Assembly: GCA_003342895.1 (NCBI GenBank)
Contig: PTFA01000031.1
Location: 4,164,603-4,228,602 of the forward strand
Direction: 5' to 3'
From: Casuarius casuarius
Lineage: Eukaryota > Chordata > Aves > Casuariiformes > Casuariidae
DNA: 64,000 nt
Positions 48,601-61,559 of this stretch are shown piece by piece (position 1 is the stretch's first letter; every line of letters begins with the position of its first letter). Made by a program: the position numbers and the translations under genes. A model generated the notes under the pieces. It had not been told where the DNA came from. It ran no database searches and saw only the letters and a program-made list of their open reading frames with translations.

Positions 48601-51600
48601 GTGGTTGGGGAACTGTCCAGCATCTCCCTGTGACGGGAAAGGTAGCGGGGCTCGCTTACAGCTGGGCAGAATCAACTGTTCTGTTAACAGTGACCGTGGA
48701 AAACCAATAATTATTTCTGCCTCTTCCTGTTCTTAAGAGTGAATGGGTTGGGCGAGAGAATGCATGAGCTCGTTTCCATGAGAAAAGCATCCGAGTTGGT
48801 CCCAGCTGCTGGTTCCATCCGCGCACATCGAAACTCCAGCCAAGGCGGGCTCGTCCCCAGCAGTCAGCGACCAGAGAAAGGCAGGAGTTCAAGGGTGACT
48901 CAGATTTGGGGAGGAAAGTGAGAACAGCGGGGCTGACTCATTCAGTAGAGCTTCAGTCAAGTGGGGTTGTTGGTATTAATGTAATAGATGGAGGTACATG
49001 TCAGCCCTCCAGACTCGCTTTCATAGCAAGTGGAGTTGGGAGCATTGCAGCATGATGGAGGAAAACGTGATGTATCATTGCTTGCGTTTTCCATAAGAAT
49101 TTTCATCCTTATGCAGAGCAATTCACTGGATTCTACGTATAGATCAGCTTTGAACTGTGCTCTGCACAGTGTTGTAATTTGATGCTGGAGTCGTATCTCC
49201 TTGCTCTTCCTTCAACAAATGCACAAAACTTTCAAGCTCTCAACACCAGTATGTGCAACAAAAGACAGCAGGCAAATAAATTTGCATGCATATTTAAGTG
49301 TATTTTCTGGAGTGTGTTTTTAAGAGCAAAACTTCGTTTACTAATATTGGTCAAAGCCAAATAGAAGACGCTGTCCATATTTGCAAACCCATTTTTTCGT
49401 TGTCAGCACTGTCAACTAATGACACTTGACATTTTCTTTCAAGTCCAATGTCCTGGAGGCAAGTAGTTCAATGACAAAAGGACATTTCAAAAAACAAACC
49501 CAAGCCCAGCCAAGCCCACCCAAAATGCTGATTTTATTCTTCCTGCTTGTAGAGAATGTTTTGAAATAGGACATCTATGCTTCCTACAGCTTAAAAATGT
49601 AAATAAATACAACTATATCCACATTCATTATCATGTATTTGTTTTTATAAATCTCCTTTCTGGAAGCCTGTTTACTTTACAGTTTCAGCACCAAAGAGAC
49701 TGTACTGGTCTTTGTTCAAAGAGGTAGGTGGGTTTGGAATTTTTTTTTTTTTTTTTTGCTGATAAAGCCTAACCAACTCTTGTCTTAATAGATGTGTGTG
49801 TAATTCTGATTTTTTTTTTTTAATCCATATAATAGCTGCAGGTTTCTTTTTAATGGGTTTGAAATTTCCCCATATGAAATTAGGTTTATTTAATTATAGC
49901 TGGATTAGGTACAGGAGAGCCTATTGTGCAGCACACTTGGAGGCAAGATTTTTGTCATTCCTGGTGGTGGTACTGAGCAGCAGGTGAAGCAAGCTGGAGC
50001 AGTCTCCTCCAGAGAACTGGTTGTCTCAATGCTGTAGGCTGTGCAAGTGCCTCTGTAAACTCACTTTTTGCATTACGTTGCAAATGCCTCCCAATTTCTC
50101 TTACATTGCTTATGGCTTGAAGTTTGTACCAGATCTAAATATGCTTTCTGATTCCCCGTTATGCTCAGAAGAAGGTAAGCACGCAGGGATGGAGATGGCT
50201 GGAGAGGGGGGATTGTTACTAAGGGAGTCGAGCCTGGTGTTGGACTTTTTATTTTCCTTTTTTTGGCCAGCTCCAGGGCTGCATAGATGAGAGCAGAGCT
50301 TGGCAGCCATTCAAGGATAATGTGCCAGACTGTATTTTCCTTTCCCAAATTAAGCATGCTGGTAGCGTGTCTGTGAGAGGTAGTGGTGGCTCCTGGCTCT
50401 TGCTGAGTTTGGAAATCGCTGGAAATCAGGAGCTATTGCGTGCCAGTCAAAACTGGCCTTTGTACCGCAGTGTGCCGGCTTGGTTTAGAGCATCCTGGAA
50501 ATGATGGAGAGCCCCGCGTAAAGGCTACTTTTTAAGACGTTTTACATTGCCTCTTTTCAGACTTCCCCTCCATTCCCTGTGAACTTTTAAGTAATTCCTA
50601 TAGTTGCTCACTTAATGACAGCATGCTTTTTTCTCTCCAGATTTTTCCCCCTAAAGTAAGTGTGCAGACATGATGCACACCTCTTTCTCAACCCACCCAG
50701 GTAATTATTCAATGAGAAGTACCACGGTTTTCACCAAGTCTGACAGCAGACTGACTCGCTCTCTGCCGGACGCTGCAGAGGGGCTTTACTCCCAGTCATT
50801 TCCAAATCCACATCCTGAATCTTTCTAATTCTGACGTGCTCGTACTTTTCAGCCTTTTTAAAAATCGTGGTCTTTTAAAAAAAAATTTCTGTAGCGGAGG
50901 TGCAAGAGCCTCTGCAGTAATCTCTAAACTGCCAAGGTGTCACCCCACTGTCCCTTCCACCCATCCTTTTTGGTGATACTAGCAGGTTGTGATGCCCAAA
51001 TCTCTGCAACCAGCGCAGCTGCTCCTGGGACTCCTGGCTGCTTACAGATAAACAGTGGAGCTGGGATCTTAATCGCAGTTGTCAGCCCAGACCTCTAATT
51101 ACTTTGGCTCTGAGCTATATTCCTTCACTACTTCTGTCCTTGTTAAACCTGTGGCAACTAGAAGCAGTTTGGCGGATGCTACTGCCATCCTGTTATCCAG
51201 GATGCATGTTCAGATTTATGTTGCCGCGTTGATTGCTCCACTTGGACTAGTTCTGAATGCTGCGTCTGGCTGATGAAGCACATTTCGGCCTCTGCTGTGT
51301 AGCCAATTACATGCTGTACCTAAAATCTTTTCTGTGTTTTTCTTTGCCTTTTGCTTTCGATTTACCACTGCAGCAGACGTTGGTGGCGGTCATTGATTTG
51401 CAGCTGGTTTCCTTTTATTCAAATTACATGTATAAATTAGAAGCAGTAGTAAGTGTAAGTAGTGAGATCATGTGAATTCTCGCAGCATGGGAACTCACTG
51501 AGCACTTTTCAGGTTAACAAAGCATAGTCTGGTTGCTATTTTTGTAAGCACTCTTCCATCCGTTCCCATGTTCTGCCCTCAAACCCTCTGAAGTTTAATC

Positions 51601-51700
51601 CAAGCAGAAGCTACTTCTTTTAAAGCTACCTCTGAAGTTCTGGGTTATCTTTTTCCATACAGACTTTGTCAGCCTCTTCAGTAGCCTTCCACAAATAAAC
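45681..51700 (+). other. Ordinary AT-rich intron with T20 and T18 runs
   Basis: Contains T20 at 47518-47537 and T18 at 49740-49757. The 113-codon + frame at 47019-47360 shows no recognisable family. A slight GC rise with CpGs occurs around 48540-48900. No known repeat recognised. Confidence 0.5.
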
Positions 51701-51707
51701 ACAGGAA

Positions 51708-51793
51708 TCAAATTCTGCTCGATTTACAAGTAGGTCAACCTCATTGATTTCAGTGGGACTGCAGCAGACATAAGTCAGCGGAATATTTGGTCC
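51708..51793. repeat. Relic of an ancient palindromic short repeat, both arms visible
   Basis: 86 bp centred on CATTGATTTCAGTGGGA (from 51742). The left end reads CAAATTCTGCTCGATTTACA. The right end reads GTCAGCGGAATATTTGGTCC, whose complement GGACCAAATATTCC mirrors the left arm. It matches the remembered sauropsid family with GGGCCAAATTCTGCTC arms and a CATTGACTTCAATGG core. Imperfect symmetry and substitutions indicate great age. Confidence 0.65.
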
Positions 51794-54700
51794 ATGTTTT
51801 GCTAAGTTGTTGGCAGAAGGCAGATTTGTGTAAGCTCACCGGAGCAGAGACTGTCCTTACATGAGAAAAATAACACTTTGTACAGCGGTCCTTAATTCCA
51901 TTTTCTCAGCAATACTGCAATAACAAAAATGCTAGCCCCAGTTACCAGCACTTAAAAGGATAACCTCATCCATGTTTCTTCACACAGATGTAAGTGGAAG
52001 ATATATTTAGAATAAAGTAGGTTTGTAATAAGCACCATTTCCCCCACTGTCACCACATGCAAACAAAGCTTTACAGTTGTAGAAATATTTGAGGCAACAT
52101 GTTCAACTCATTCTCACTGGGTTTGGTAACTGCTCAGGAACACGGTGGGAACAGCTTGGAGGCAAATCCACCAAGACCACCGTATGGACACTCACGTGTC
52201 CCCTTTGCAGTAGGAGCCTGCTGGTCCAGCAAACCTTGGCGTTTGTAAGACCATTTGACACTTGTGGTCCGAAAGAGAGAGAATTAGCAGGTTAGCAGGT
52301 AAAAAGAAAAAAGGTCAAAGATCCTCCTCCCTTTTCATACCCTTGTGTGCGTGAGGTTATATACTATCCTCCTGTAGATGAAGTCACCAAAAGATGAATG
52401 AGCTATGGAAATTCCTGAGTTAAAATTCACAAAACTTCAGTTTTTCCCCTCTGCCTAGAACCACAAGAAAGACTTGGGGCTGCCCTCTGTGATCTTGGTA
52501 GCTGCTGAGTATGCTTTGGGAGCCCGTAGCACTGACGAGGAGCCTAAACCAGTGCTTTTTCTCCCACAAAATCTCCTTCTGGTCTAGGGCAGCACAACTC
52601 TCTCAGGAAGTTACTCTGCCAGTGGATATCCTCTTCTTAAGAACAGGCTGCAGGTAATTTCTGCCATTGCCTCTTCAGCAACTTAGGCAGTAGCAAAAGA
52701 TTTGTACAAGCCAGAAATAGCCCTGCGGGCTCGGGATAAAACAGGGACATATTGGACCTCTCGATTACTTTCCATACACCTTCCCCCCAAATTAGATGAA
52801 GACAATAACTGATTTTTTCCCCATTTGTACTCCCCCCTCCCCTAAAAGAAGGCCAACACTGAAGGCCAAAATTCGTATAGCTTATACCTCCTGTCCAATT
52901 AGCGCCCTGATGGATGCATTGCACACCAACCCAGCATTATGCTGTTATGTCCCCACATGCTACAACTGTCCCTCCACCCCAAAACTGCAAAACATACTTT
53001 GGAATTAGATTCCCCCCCCCAACAGTTAGTTTAGCTTGAGTAAATAACATTAGGCTAAACTCCATGTAAATCAACTGACTGTCAAAAGCAGTTCTTGCTG
53101 ATCTGAAAAGGCCATTAAATTAGGTGCTGTAGCTTACAAATGCCTGTGTTCTCAATATGCTGCCACATAGCCTTTCTTCAAAAGGCTGGTAAGCGTATTA
53201 TGTGCTAATCCCAATTAAACTCAAAATATCCCCGGGTGTTTACCACTGTTACCCTCTCTTTTTCGTTCGTAATTGCATTGTAGCTGAATAATTCTGTATC
53301 CACATCGGATTATTCATGAATAGCATATTGAGTTGTACTATTTTTGCTTCACAACAGGGATCTGCTTTTATATGACTGGTATAGTCTGAAGCTGGAAACT
53401 AATCTATGTATTTCAAGTCATTAACTTGATGATGAACCAAATAATAAGAGTTCTTTGGTATTTTTTTCTGTAAAGCATGTGGTTTCCCAGCAAGTTGCAC
53501 AGCTTGTAGAACAGAAGCACTGTAAACAAGATCTGTGACCTATCAATATTGATTTTTCAGATTGTTTGAACATCTACTTATGTCACACGTACATTATGTA
53601 CTTATGTACACTGATGCTTTGCAGAGGGAAATAGTGAGTTTGCGTAAGACAAAGTCAAATTCTTTTGGCTTCAGTAATACCAATGGATGGTGTAGGGGTG
53701 GAATATGGGGGAGAGGGGGGGATGCCTGTTTTGACTTGTCTCGTTAAACCTCTAGACCACGAGTTCAGCCCTAAGCAAGATTATCACTGGCTGTTCAGGC
53801 TGTCCAGCCTACGGTGGATGCCGTTAGCATCATGGTTAGCACTGCTCGTTACAGCTGCCTTAGTTTGCAGAGGAGTGGTCTTTGCTCCCTTTGCAGGTCC
53901 TTCTAGCCCTGCCCTGGTGCACAGTGGCCCAGAAAGCTGGGGAAGCTTCTGCTGAATCTTTCCTCTGCAGTTGTTGCAGAGATAAACTCAATTTCAGTTT
54001 CTGCAGCTATTATGATCTGTCAGGTGTTACATAAGGGATTTTTTTTCTCTTTCTTTTTTTTTAAAAAAAACCCCACCTTGCTAGTATGTGTAACTTTTAA
54101 GGAAATATTTGAAAGTCTGGCTTGTTGTCTTGTTAGCTATGGAATTGGGAGGAGGTTTGAATACAGCAAGTCTTCAAAATAAGTACTGTGGGTATTTTTG
54201 TCAGGCTGGCTGTTGGCCATTCACATGGACACGTCTCCATCAGCACTGATGAGCGGCACGCATTAGGCAGGGAGAACGGGCACGTCCACAAGTGGTGTGC
54301 TGGCTTTGAGGAACAGAAAGAGCTGCCACTTGGGTTAGCAATATTAGAACAACACCTATCAGCTTTGCTTTTTGTTTATGGGTAAGACTAAGCTATTCTC
54401 GTAAGCAGGATGGAAATTGAAACTCCCAAGAATCTTGCGAATCTCGGTGTGCTTCGGGTTTTGAGGGGGGTTTAGAGGAGGAGGATGATTTTGTTTATTC
54501 TTGACTTCTAAGTCCTTAGAGAGTCCTTCATCTGGTATGGTGTACAGCTGGCATAAAGGATCTCCTCTCCGACTCGGGCGCTTTCCCATACTGTAACGGG
54601 GTTTACTTGAGCTTCTAAAATGCACCTGTGAAGTGACCGCTGGTGACTAGCGCCACGGAGAGGCTCTCAAGACAGCTTTGGCTTTGTTTGGAGGGGGATG

Positions 54701-55310
54701 TTTCTCCCCACCTGCTCCGAAGTAAATACAATGAAATTAAAAGGGCAAGGCGGTGTGTGCTGGCTCGTGCTATCACGTGTAACCACGCGCCTGGGACGCC
54801 AGCTCTACCAAGCTCCCAAGGTATGGGTGGCTCAGTGGAGCATGGGTGGACTCTGTGTTTGGTCTGCTTTAGCTGAGACTGAGGATTTGAAGAAAAGCGT
54901 CGAGCAGGTTTTCAAGGTTAAGGTGATAGACTGCAGTCCTGCTAGTGCTGATAGTGTATAGTGGTATAGAAACAATAGTTTGTAGCAGTGGCTTACCTGG
55001 ATTCTGTTGACTTATTTGCTTAATGTTAGCTTAATCCAGATTCTTCTGCTTCCCCTCCTCCCCCCATGTCATCCGCATTAGATAAGTCCCCTTCTTAAAA
55101 GTTTCTTGCTGCTTTTCAATTTCAAATCACTCTTCATTTAATGGAAGTTGTTTTCTTTTTCCCCTTTTTGATGAGTGTGGCTATGTTCCTCCTAACTGAG
55201 TGGAGGAAACCTTTGCTTCCTACCCAAGCTGACCCTGGGTAACCCTGCAGCAGCTGTTCACACGAAAAGGCTGGGATTTTCTCAGTAAAAGCTGAAAGGC
55301 ACATGCAGGA
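51794..55310 (+). other. Ordinary intron with a G-rich patch at 53.7 kb
   Basis: Includes TTAGCAGG twice in tandem near 52286, a C9-10 run near 53011 and a G-rich stretch about 53694-53722 that could form a quadruplex. A CpG pocket is visible around 54190-54290. No gene seen. Confidence 0.45.
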
Positions 55311-55314
55311 AAAC

Positions 55315-55334
55315 TTTTTTTTTTTTTTTTTTTT
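55315..55334 (+). repeat. T20 homopolymer
   Basis: Twenty consecutive T after GGAAAAC. No linked element recognised. Confidence 0.75.
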
Positions 55335-58300
55335 GCTGACTAACAAAAACCCGCTGGGGAGCTGGAAGATTTCCCATTTGGTTTAATTATGGAGGTCTAA
55401 GGAATTGCAAAAGTTAAAGAGGAGGAAGAGTTCTTTAAATGAATCTCAACTCTGATTTTTTTAGATCAGAGTGTTTATGTAGCCTAAGCAGTCAGGAAGA
55501 GAAAACCCTCTCAAGTGAGAAATGTAGAGAGGCATATCAGTGTATATTACTCCACTGAGCTTTAACCAAAATTAATCAGAAGCATCCAGGGGAGACTGCT
55601 TATATGGAAGAGAGAGTCTTAGTTAAATAAACTCAATTACTTAATTCAAAATGTATATGAATACAGCGTATGAAAAATTGACATAGACAGTAGGGTGGAA
55701 GATACTGACAGTAAATGAAATGCCTATAGAGTTTATTGTATACATTTGTTTAAGAAAGTGTTTGCTTCAAAAAGTGTTTTCTTCATCCACAAATCTGGCA
55801 TAGGAAATGCTTGTCCTTGGCCTTCGTCCCCTCATTCATTCCCTTGTACTGTGGTTCCCCACCACCACATTGTGCCTGTGCAACTGTTTGTAAGGCTGTG
55901 CTAGAAATCAGGTCAGTGGTCATTTGATCAGATTATTTGCTCTGTATTTTAAATAATAACAATAATAGTTTTCTTTCTGGAGAATGGGGATGGGCTAGAG
56001 CATAGCCCGGGAGGGTTGCACATCAGCTGCTCCCAAAATAAGCAAGAACAGAAAGCCTTGGAGGCCTTGCAAAATCCGACAGTGAGATGGCAGGGCGCTG
56101 GCTGGATTTTGGGGAAGGTTTGCTGGTAGAAACCAGCGATTTTCGTTCCCCTGGTAGCCCAGCATTGCCCCTTTCTCCCTGCTTCTCTCTTCCCTATGCT
56201 CCTGCTATATACAAACACAGGCATATAACCTGCCCTGTCTTTTTTTCTCTCTCTACATGCACAAGGGTATCAGCTTGCAAAGCTGAGCAGACCAACACAA
56301 CAAGCACAGCCAGATGTAAGCAATATTTATTTATTTCTTTATTTCTCCTGTGCTGTCTTTGCTGTAGCTGCTACACATGCTGCTGCTGGATGGAGAGATT
56401 TGAATTTCCCAGTATCCTGTGACCTACTTAAGGAATTGGAGTAGCTTATAGTTGCAATCCATTATAAAGAGGGATTTTAATATCCAGAAGAACATGATGG
56501 CTAATACAGTGGAATTTATATAATAGCAGTTGCTTATATCTGCAGTACATCACTCTTGTCTATGGAGCAGTGTTTCTGCACTACCTTATGGTGTGTCCTG
56601 TGCTCGCGGTTGCGAGTGCCCTTTGACAGCACTTAGGGTTTATCCAACATCATCTGCTTTCTGATTAGACATAGGTATATTTACACATTGATATACCTTT
56701 TTAGAAACACAGCCAGCAGTCTTTGATGTTAAATATGACTCCTATGGAGAGAGCTCATCTTTGTAATTGACTTACTTTTGTAAAAAGAGACCCAGTTTGA
56801 GCGGCTGCTCTTAGCACTGCCCTTTGCCCTTGATAATTTCATGATTACTGTGGTATCCATAGCAGTTCCTATAAGGAGCATTGAGGATAGCTAGGCAATA
56901 TAACAGTAAAATTAATAAAAGGAAATTGCACAGTTTGCAGAAGGGCTGATTATATATTGCATTTCTGGCATAAGCTCTGCAGGGCTACTTTGCCATGCAG
57001 GATGCCAGCTAATGCCCTTGCTGCTAAGAGCACGTCGGATCCAAATTTTCTTCTGGACTCACCTGTTCTTACTTTACTTCATTGCTAGCAACAACTTCAT
57101 TAGCATCGACAGTAGAAAGTGCGTAGAGAGAAGTTTATCACAACAAAGCAATGTAGCCTCTTAGGCTTCCTTCATTACGAAATTTGCCCGGGTGTCATTC
57201 ATTGACATTGCACCTTCATTGGGATCGTTTTTGTACAAATACTGGGAGTGTTATTTTTGGCACTTCTGTTGCACTTTTATGTAAAACAAATAAACAAAAG
57301 CCTTCTGTAACACCAGAATAGCCTCATCTTTGACCCTGGTTGTAGTCGAGAAGAGCAAGGGGGAAGGAAACGGCCAAATGATGAGACTGATGCGCATTTT
57401 CCTTGCATGTATTATTTGACATTATTCACGTCTCTGGTATGAAGGCATGCTATTTCAGACTGTGCAGTACTTTTCTGTTTTCCAAGCTGCTCGGCTTTTG
57501 CAGTGCCTCATGTACGCTGACACCTGCTTTTGTTTCATACCGTTTCAGCTCTACCGTTCCTTCTCTCCTTCCCCCTCCTCTTCCTTCAGAAGTGGTAAAG
57601 GCCAGATAAAATAGCCATTCCCATTCACTCAGATTAAAATCTCTCAACATATCAGTAGTGCACGGGGACCCTTTCCAAATCCTTAAAAGGGTTATTGGCA
57701 ACGCCTCAGCCTGTGCAAATCAGCACAGCACCATTGATTTCTCTGTGGCGCTCGGCCAGCGTATGCCAGCTGAAGGTCTGGCTGGGAAGCATAAATGGTT
57801 TCTCATACTTCATTTCACCTTGCCGTTGTGTCTGAAAAAGGTTTCATTCGCAATTGAAAACCTGGAAGAAGGGAGGTGCTAAGAACTGGTCTGCTCCATG
57901 CCGCACGTAACTCATGGTCTTTTCTCAAGGAGAGCTAGCCCAGGCGCGTTTCTGCAGCAACAGCTAAGTGAACCAGCAGCCTCGAGCAAACAAAAGCAAC
58001 TCTGCCGCCAGGCTGCTGGGGGTTTGGCCATATGTGGTGGATCAAGCGTTTTGCTGCTGAATTGCTCTATTCCTGGTAGATGCATTAAAGAGAAAAAAAA
58101 CCCAAAATCTTTTTACCATGAGTTTAGGTACACTGAGGGTCTGGTTTACAATCTCTGACCAGCTGAGCTGGGGGTCACCCTCTAACTTTCATGCCAAGGC
58201 TGCTCGTTAGTGTTTGCCACCCATATCGCAGAGGCAGTAGAGGTAATGGGCGTGGGGTTTTCAGCCCATTCGGCTGCCTGATCCTTGAGCGCAGTGGTAC

Positions 58301-59080
58301 TTGTCAGTCAGCCGGCTGTGGGCATCAGCCATCCCGGCTGTGCCTGCTGTGAGGTGGTATCACAGGGAGGATGGGCCAAGAGGCTGGTGGGGCTTTTCTG
58401 TCACCAACCACCACAGTGAAGTCTTCTAGAGGACTGCGAGTGAGAGCCCTCGGTTGCTTTTTTTCCCACAGGAAAGGAGAATGGAGGATACTAACCACCT
58501 TCTAGGAGTGTGTTTAACAGATCACAGAAGTCTGTGAGGCTGACAACTGGAATTTAGGTTCTGGAATCAATACATTCCCAGAAGTTTGGAGTTGCATGAC
58601 AGATTGCTTGTGAATGAAAATCTCTTCAAGATAAAGTGATAAATTTTCAGGCAAGCACTAGGATAAGAAAGAGAAATAGCACTGAACGAAATCCCTCTGT
58701 GTTGCTTGACAGCCTTGCACTGGTCCCAGCAATTTACAACCTGGCCAGCATTATCAAAGTGCAGAGTAAAGTCCTAGCTGTTCCTCGCTGTCATCTTAGC
58801 AGAACCAAGGTTTAGGATTTGGGGAATCAAAGCTGACAGAAGGCTCCACCAGCATCTGGTTTGGCTTCTGCCTTTCTTCCTCTGGCTCAAATTCTGAGTC
58901 TGCGGGGAAAAAAACCCTCGTGCATAGAGCCAGAGTGGCCAAGGCAGTGCAAGGGCACAGCCTACCCCTTCGCCCCGATGCGAGGCGAACGCACCGTTAG
59001 CTGTGCTGCAGTGGTAGTGACAGGGACAGACTGACAGACGGGGCGCCGGGCTAAGTTCGGTCATTGGCTTCCTACGTGGA
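55335..59080 (+). other. Ordinary intron with a GC-raised pocket near 58.2-58.4 kb
   Basis: Mostly AT-rich. About 58200-58440 is richer in GC and contains GGCTGTG/CCGGCTG-type units but no recognisable element. No credible coding exon. Confidence 0.45.
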
Positions 59081-59084
59081 GTCA

Positions 59085-59108
59085 GTCTGCTATAGATATA
59101 TAGCAGAC
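59085..59108. repeat. Perfect 10-bp hairpin with GATA loop
   Basis: GTCTGCTATA, loop GATA, TATAGCAGAC. After one mismatch the pairing resumes for two more base pairs, making a compact cruciform-capable sequence. A stem like this is only slightly unexpected in 64 kb. Confidence 0.65.
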
Positions 59109-59877
59109 AGATGCTGAAAGTAGGCTGGAACATCTAGGTTGCTATTAAATGCTTCACACTTTATAAAAAGTGAACAAAACACATTAAAGTGAACGGCTAT
59201 TTTAATTACTCCAGCTCTGGTAATGGAGAAAATCCATCTTGCTGGATTTTCTTTTGAATGGCCTCAGTTTTCACCACAGAATAATTCTGCTCCTTCAAAG
59301 TGTTCTGTTGTCGTTTACATTTGCGGTCTTCCTGGCATTATGCACTTCCAGGCTGTTTGGGGGAAACTTCTGTGACTGTGAGTCACAGTGTAGCATGTTT
59401 TCGCTTTACTCCATCCTTACCAGTTGGCTGCAAGCAGCAGCCAAGCAGCTGAAGGCAGGACTCGTAGCCGGCTCCTTGCTTGCAGAGCGCCTTCCTCCCC
59501 CCTTAGATGTATAAAAACTAACAATGGGGAAAAATCGTAGCGACACCAAATAAACTCCTTTAATTCACTTGGAGTTTTCGTGCTGCTCAACGTAAACACG
59601 GTGGAGCTAGAGATTTGCTGTCCCTTTTTAAGTTCAACCACGCTGCATGGTGTGGAAATCACACGGTGTGCAGGGATTTTCCTTTTCAGGAGTCAATGTT
59701 TATGGAGCTCTTAGTAGCTTCAGATGCCACAGGAAGAGCTCCAGACAAGGGGGACTGAGGAAAATAAAACTCAACATTCAAGTAGCGTAGCTTGATACTT
59801 CAGTCAACGTGCCATAGGTTTGGACATTGGTTTTTGTTTAAATGTAGCAGCTAGTTAGCTTTGCAAAATCCAGTCTT
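59109..59877 (+). other. Ordinary intron
   Basis: Mixed composition. A 91-codon + frame and an 81-codon minus frame overlap at 59.24-59.66 kb without features. Nothing else seen. Confidence 0.5.
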
Positions 59878-59939
59878 AAATTCTGGCCTCATTGAATTCA
59901 GAGGGAGTTTGCTATTGACTTGGATGGGGCTGGGATGCC
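59878..59939. repeat. Relic of an ancient palindromic short repeat (best-preserved copy)
   Basis: 62 bp: AAATTCTGGCCTCATTGAA, then AGGGAGTTTGCTATTGACTT, then GGATGGGGCTGGGATG. This tracks the remembered turtle/crocodile/bird motif AAATCCTGGCCCCATTGAA, TGGGAGTTTTGCCATTGACTT, CAATGGGGCCAGGATTT almost base for base. The two CATTGA half-cores face each other as expected of the palindrome. Confidence 0.72.
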
Positions 59940-61310
59940 ATTCTTTGGACCAAAGATCGAAATCTTTATTCATAGAATATTTTAAAGTGCTTCCATGAGG
60001 ACTTTCCCATGAAGAGTAAAAGCTGAATAGGGACCTCTTTGTTATTCTAGGCTTTATATCAGCATAGGCTACCGGAGAAATTATAGTGCCGTTGGACTAT
60101 GCTGGGGATAAATGTATCAAGGAGGGACCAATATTTTAAAGTAATAACCTTTAGTCCTGAAGCACAAAATGTTGCTGCATTAGAATTTAGTGTTTTAAAG
60201 CCCAGGGGCTTTAAGTTGGGAAAAATGTTTTATTTAAATCTAGGCTTTGCATGAGGTCAGGTTTTGACCTTTATGTTGATTGGAGGAATTTGCTGTTCAG
60301 AGCTGCGTTTCAGGGTTTTCTGGGTAACATTTTGACAGCATACAGAACATATGCAGATGACTACTGTCTGTGTGTTTAATAATGAATTTGTATATCATCC
60401 TACTTGGATCAGCAGAAACCAGTCTGTAATAGAGGAGTTCTTTTAAAATGTCTTTTAAATATCCATACTGATCTCTACAGGTTCAGCACCCCATTTACCT
60501 TGATGCGTAAAAAGGACAATAAATATTTTAGTTCAACTACATTAGCAAAGAAAAAAAAAGTAGTGAGACAACTCTGAATTTTTCCCTTCATGTATTTTGA
60601 AAATCGCTTCCTCCTCCAAAAAGCAGAAAAAGATGTACCTCCAAAGCTTTGTATACAAAGTTTTTAAGTGATAGGCACTTTATTTCTCCTTGTAAAACTG
60701 CTCCTAGGGTTGGCAGTGCCAGTTCATTTGGCTGTGTCTTTACTCTGTGTCTGTGCATTACCACATACAATGTATTTTTCCACAACAGCTACTTTTAGAC
60801 AATGTGATGATACAAATGATGGTCATTCCATGCCTGAATAGCGCTTGATGTAGTGCCTGCTGGTGCCAATCCATACTAAAAATTAAGGGGAGAAAAAAAA
60901 TCACAACAACTAAAATTCTCTGCCTGGTTGGCTTTCTTCCAAGAGTTGGTAATTTGTTTGTTTGTTTAAATGGCTGTTTTCATGAGTAGGAATTTAGAAG
61001 TTTTAGGAATTTATAATAATTTGAAACATCTATGTGAGCACAAAGGCTGCTATCTCTCCAAAATCAGGCCATCCTAAAGGTAATGATAGACAAAGGGGCC
61101 ACCGTGAACTCTAATGGGAGAGAAGCTGAGGGCAGAATTTCATTTGACAAAACCTTTCGTGATGTTACTTGCTAAACACTTCCTCATTCTCCACCTGCCC
61201 TTGCCGTGGGCTAATGAGTGCCACCCCCTCAGCTGCACCAACCACGTTGTGAATCAGATCTGGGAATTTAAAAATAGCCTGACAATTACTTTTTCTTTTT
61301 TTTTTTTTTA
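59940..61310 (+). other. Ordinary AT-rich intron
   Basis: Contains the near-palindrome TTAAAGCCC-AG-GGGCTTTAA at 60195-60214. A possible further repeat relic is at 61103-61141 (GTGAACTCTAATGGGAG, then GCTGAGGGCAGAATTT). Poly-T lies at 61296-61309. No gene seen. Confidence 0.45.
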
Positions 61311-61372
61311 AGGCTGGACCTGTTAGTCCGGTTCCTAGAGCGTGGCTGCTCAAACAACTGTGCTGGCATGAC

Positions 61373-61406
61373 GGGGGGAGGCGGGCGCGAGGGGGGGGTG
61401 GGCGGG
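61373..61406 (+). other. Strong intronic G-quadruplex motif
   Basis: G6 (61373-61378), G3 (61383-61385), G8 (61391-61398), G3 (61400-61402) and G3 (61404-61406), with another G6 at 61431-61436. This GC-rich patch (about 61320-61560) is isolated in AT-rich intron. It is a quadruplex candidate on the sense strand. Confidence 0.7.
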
Positions 61407-61559
61407 TGGCACACAGTGTTGGGGGGACAGGCAGGGATGGGGCAGTGGCAGCACAGCATGGTCCCATTGCCAGGGAAGAATTCACTTGGAGGAGCCGCAG
61501 CTGCAGAGCATCCTCATTTCCTGCCTCTGTGCGGTGCCCATGGCGGTCCCCAGCTCTCT

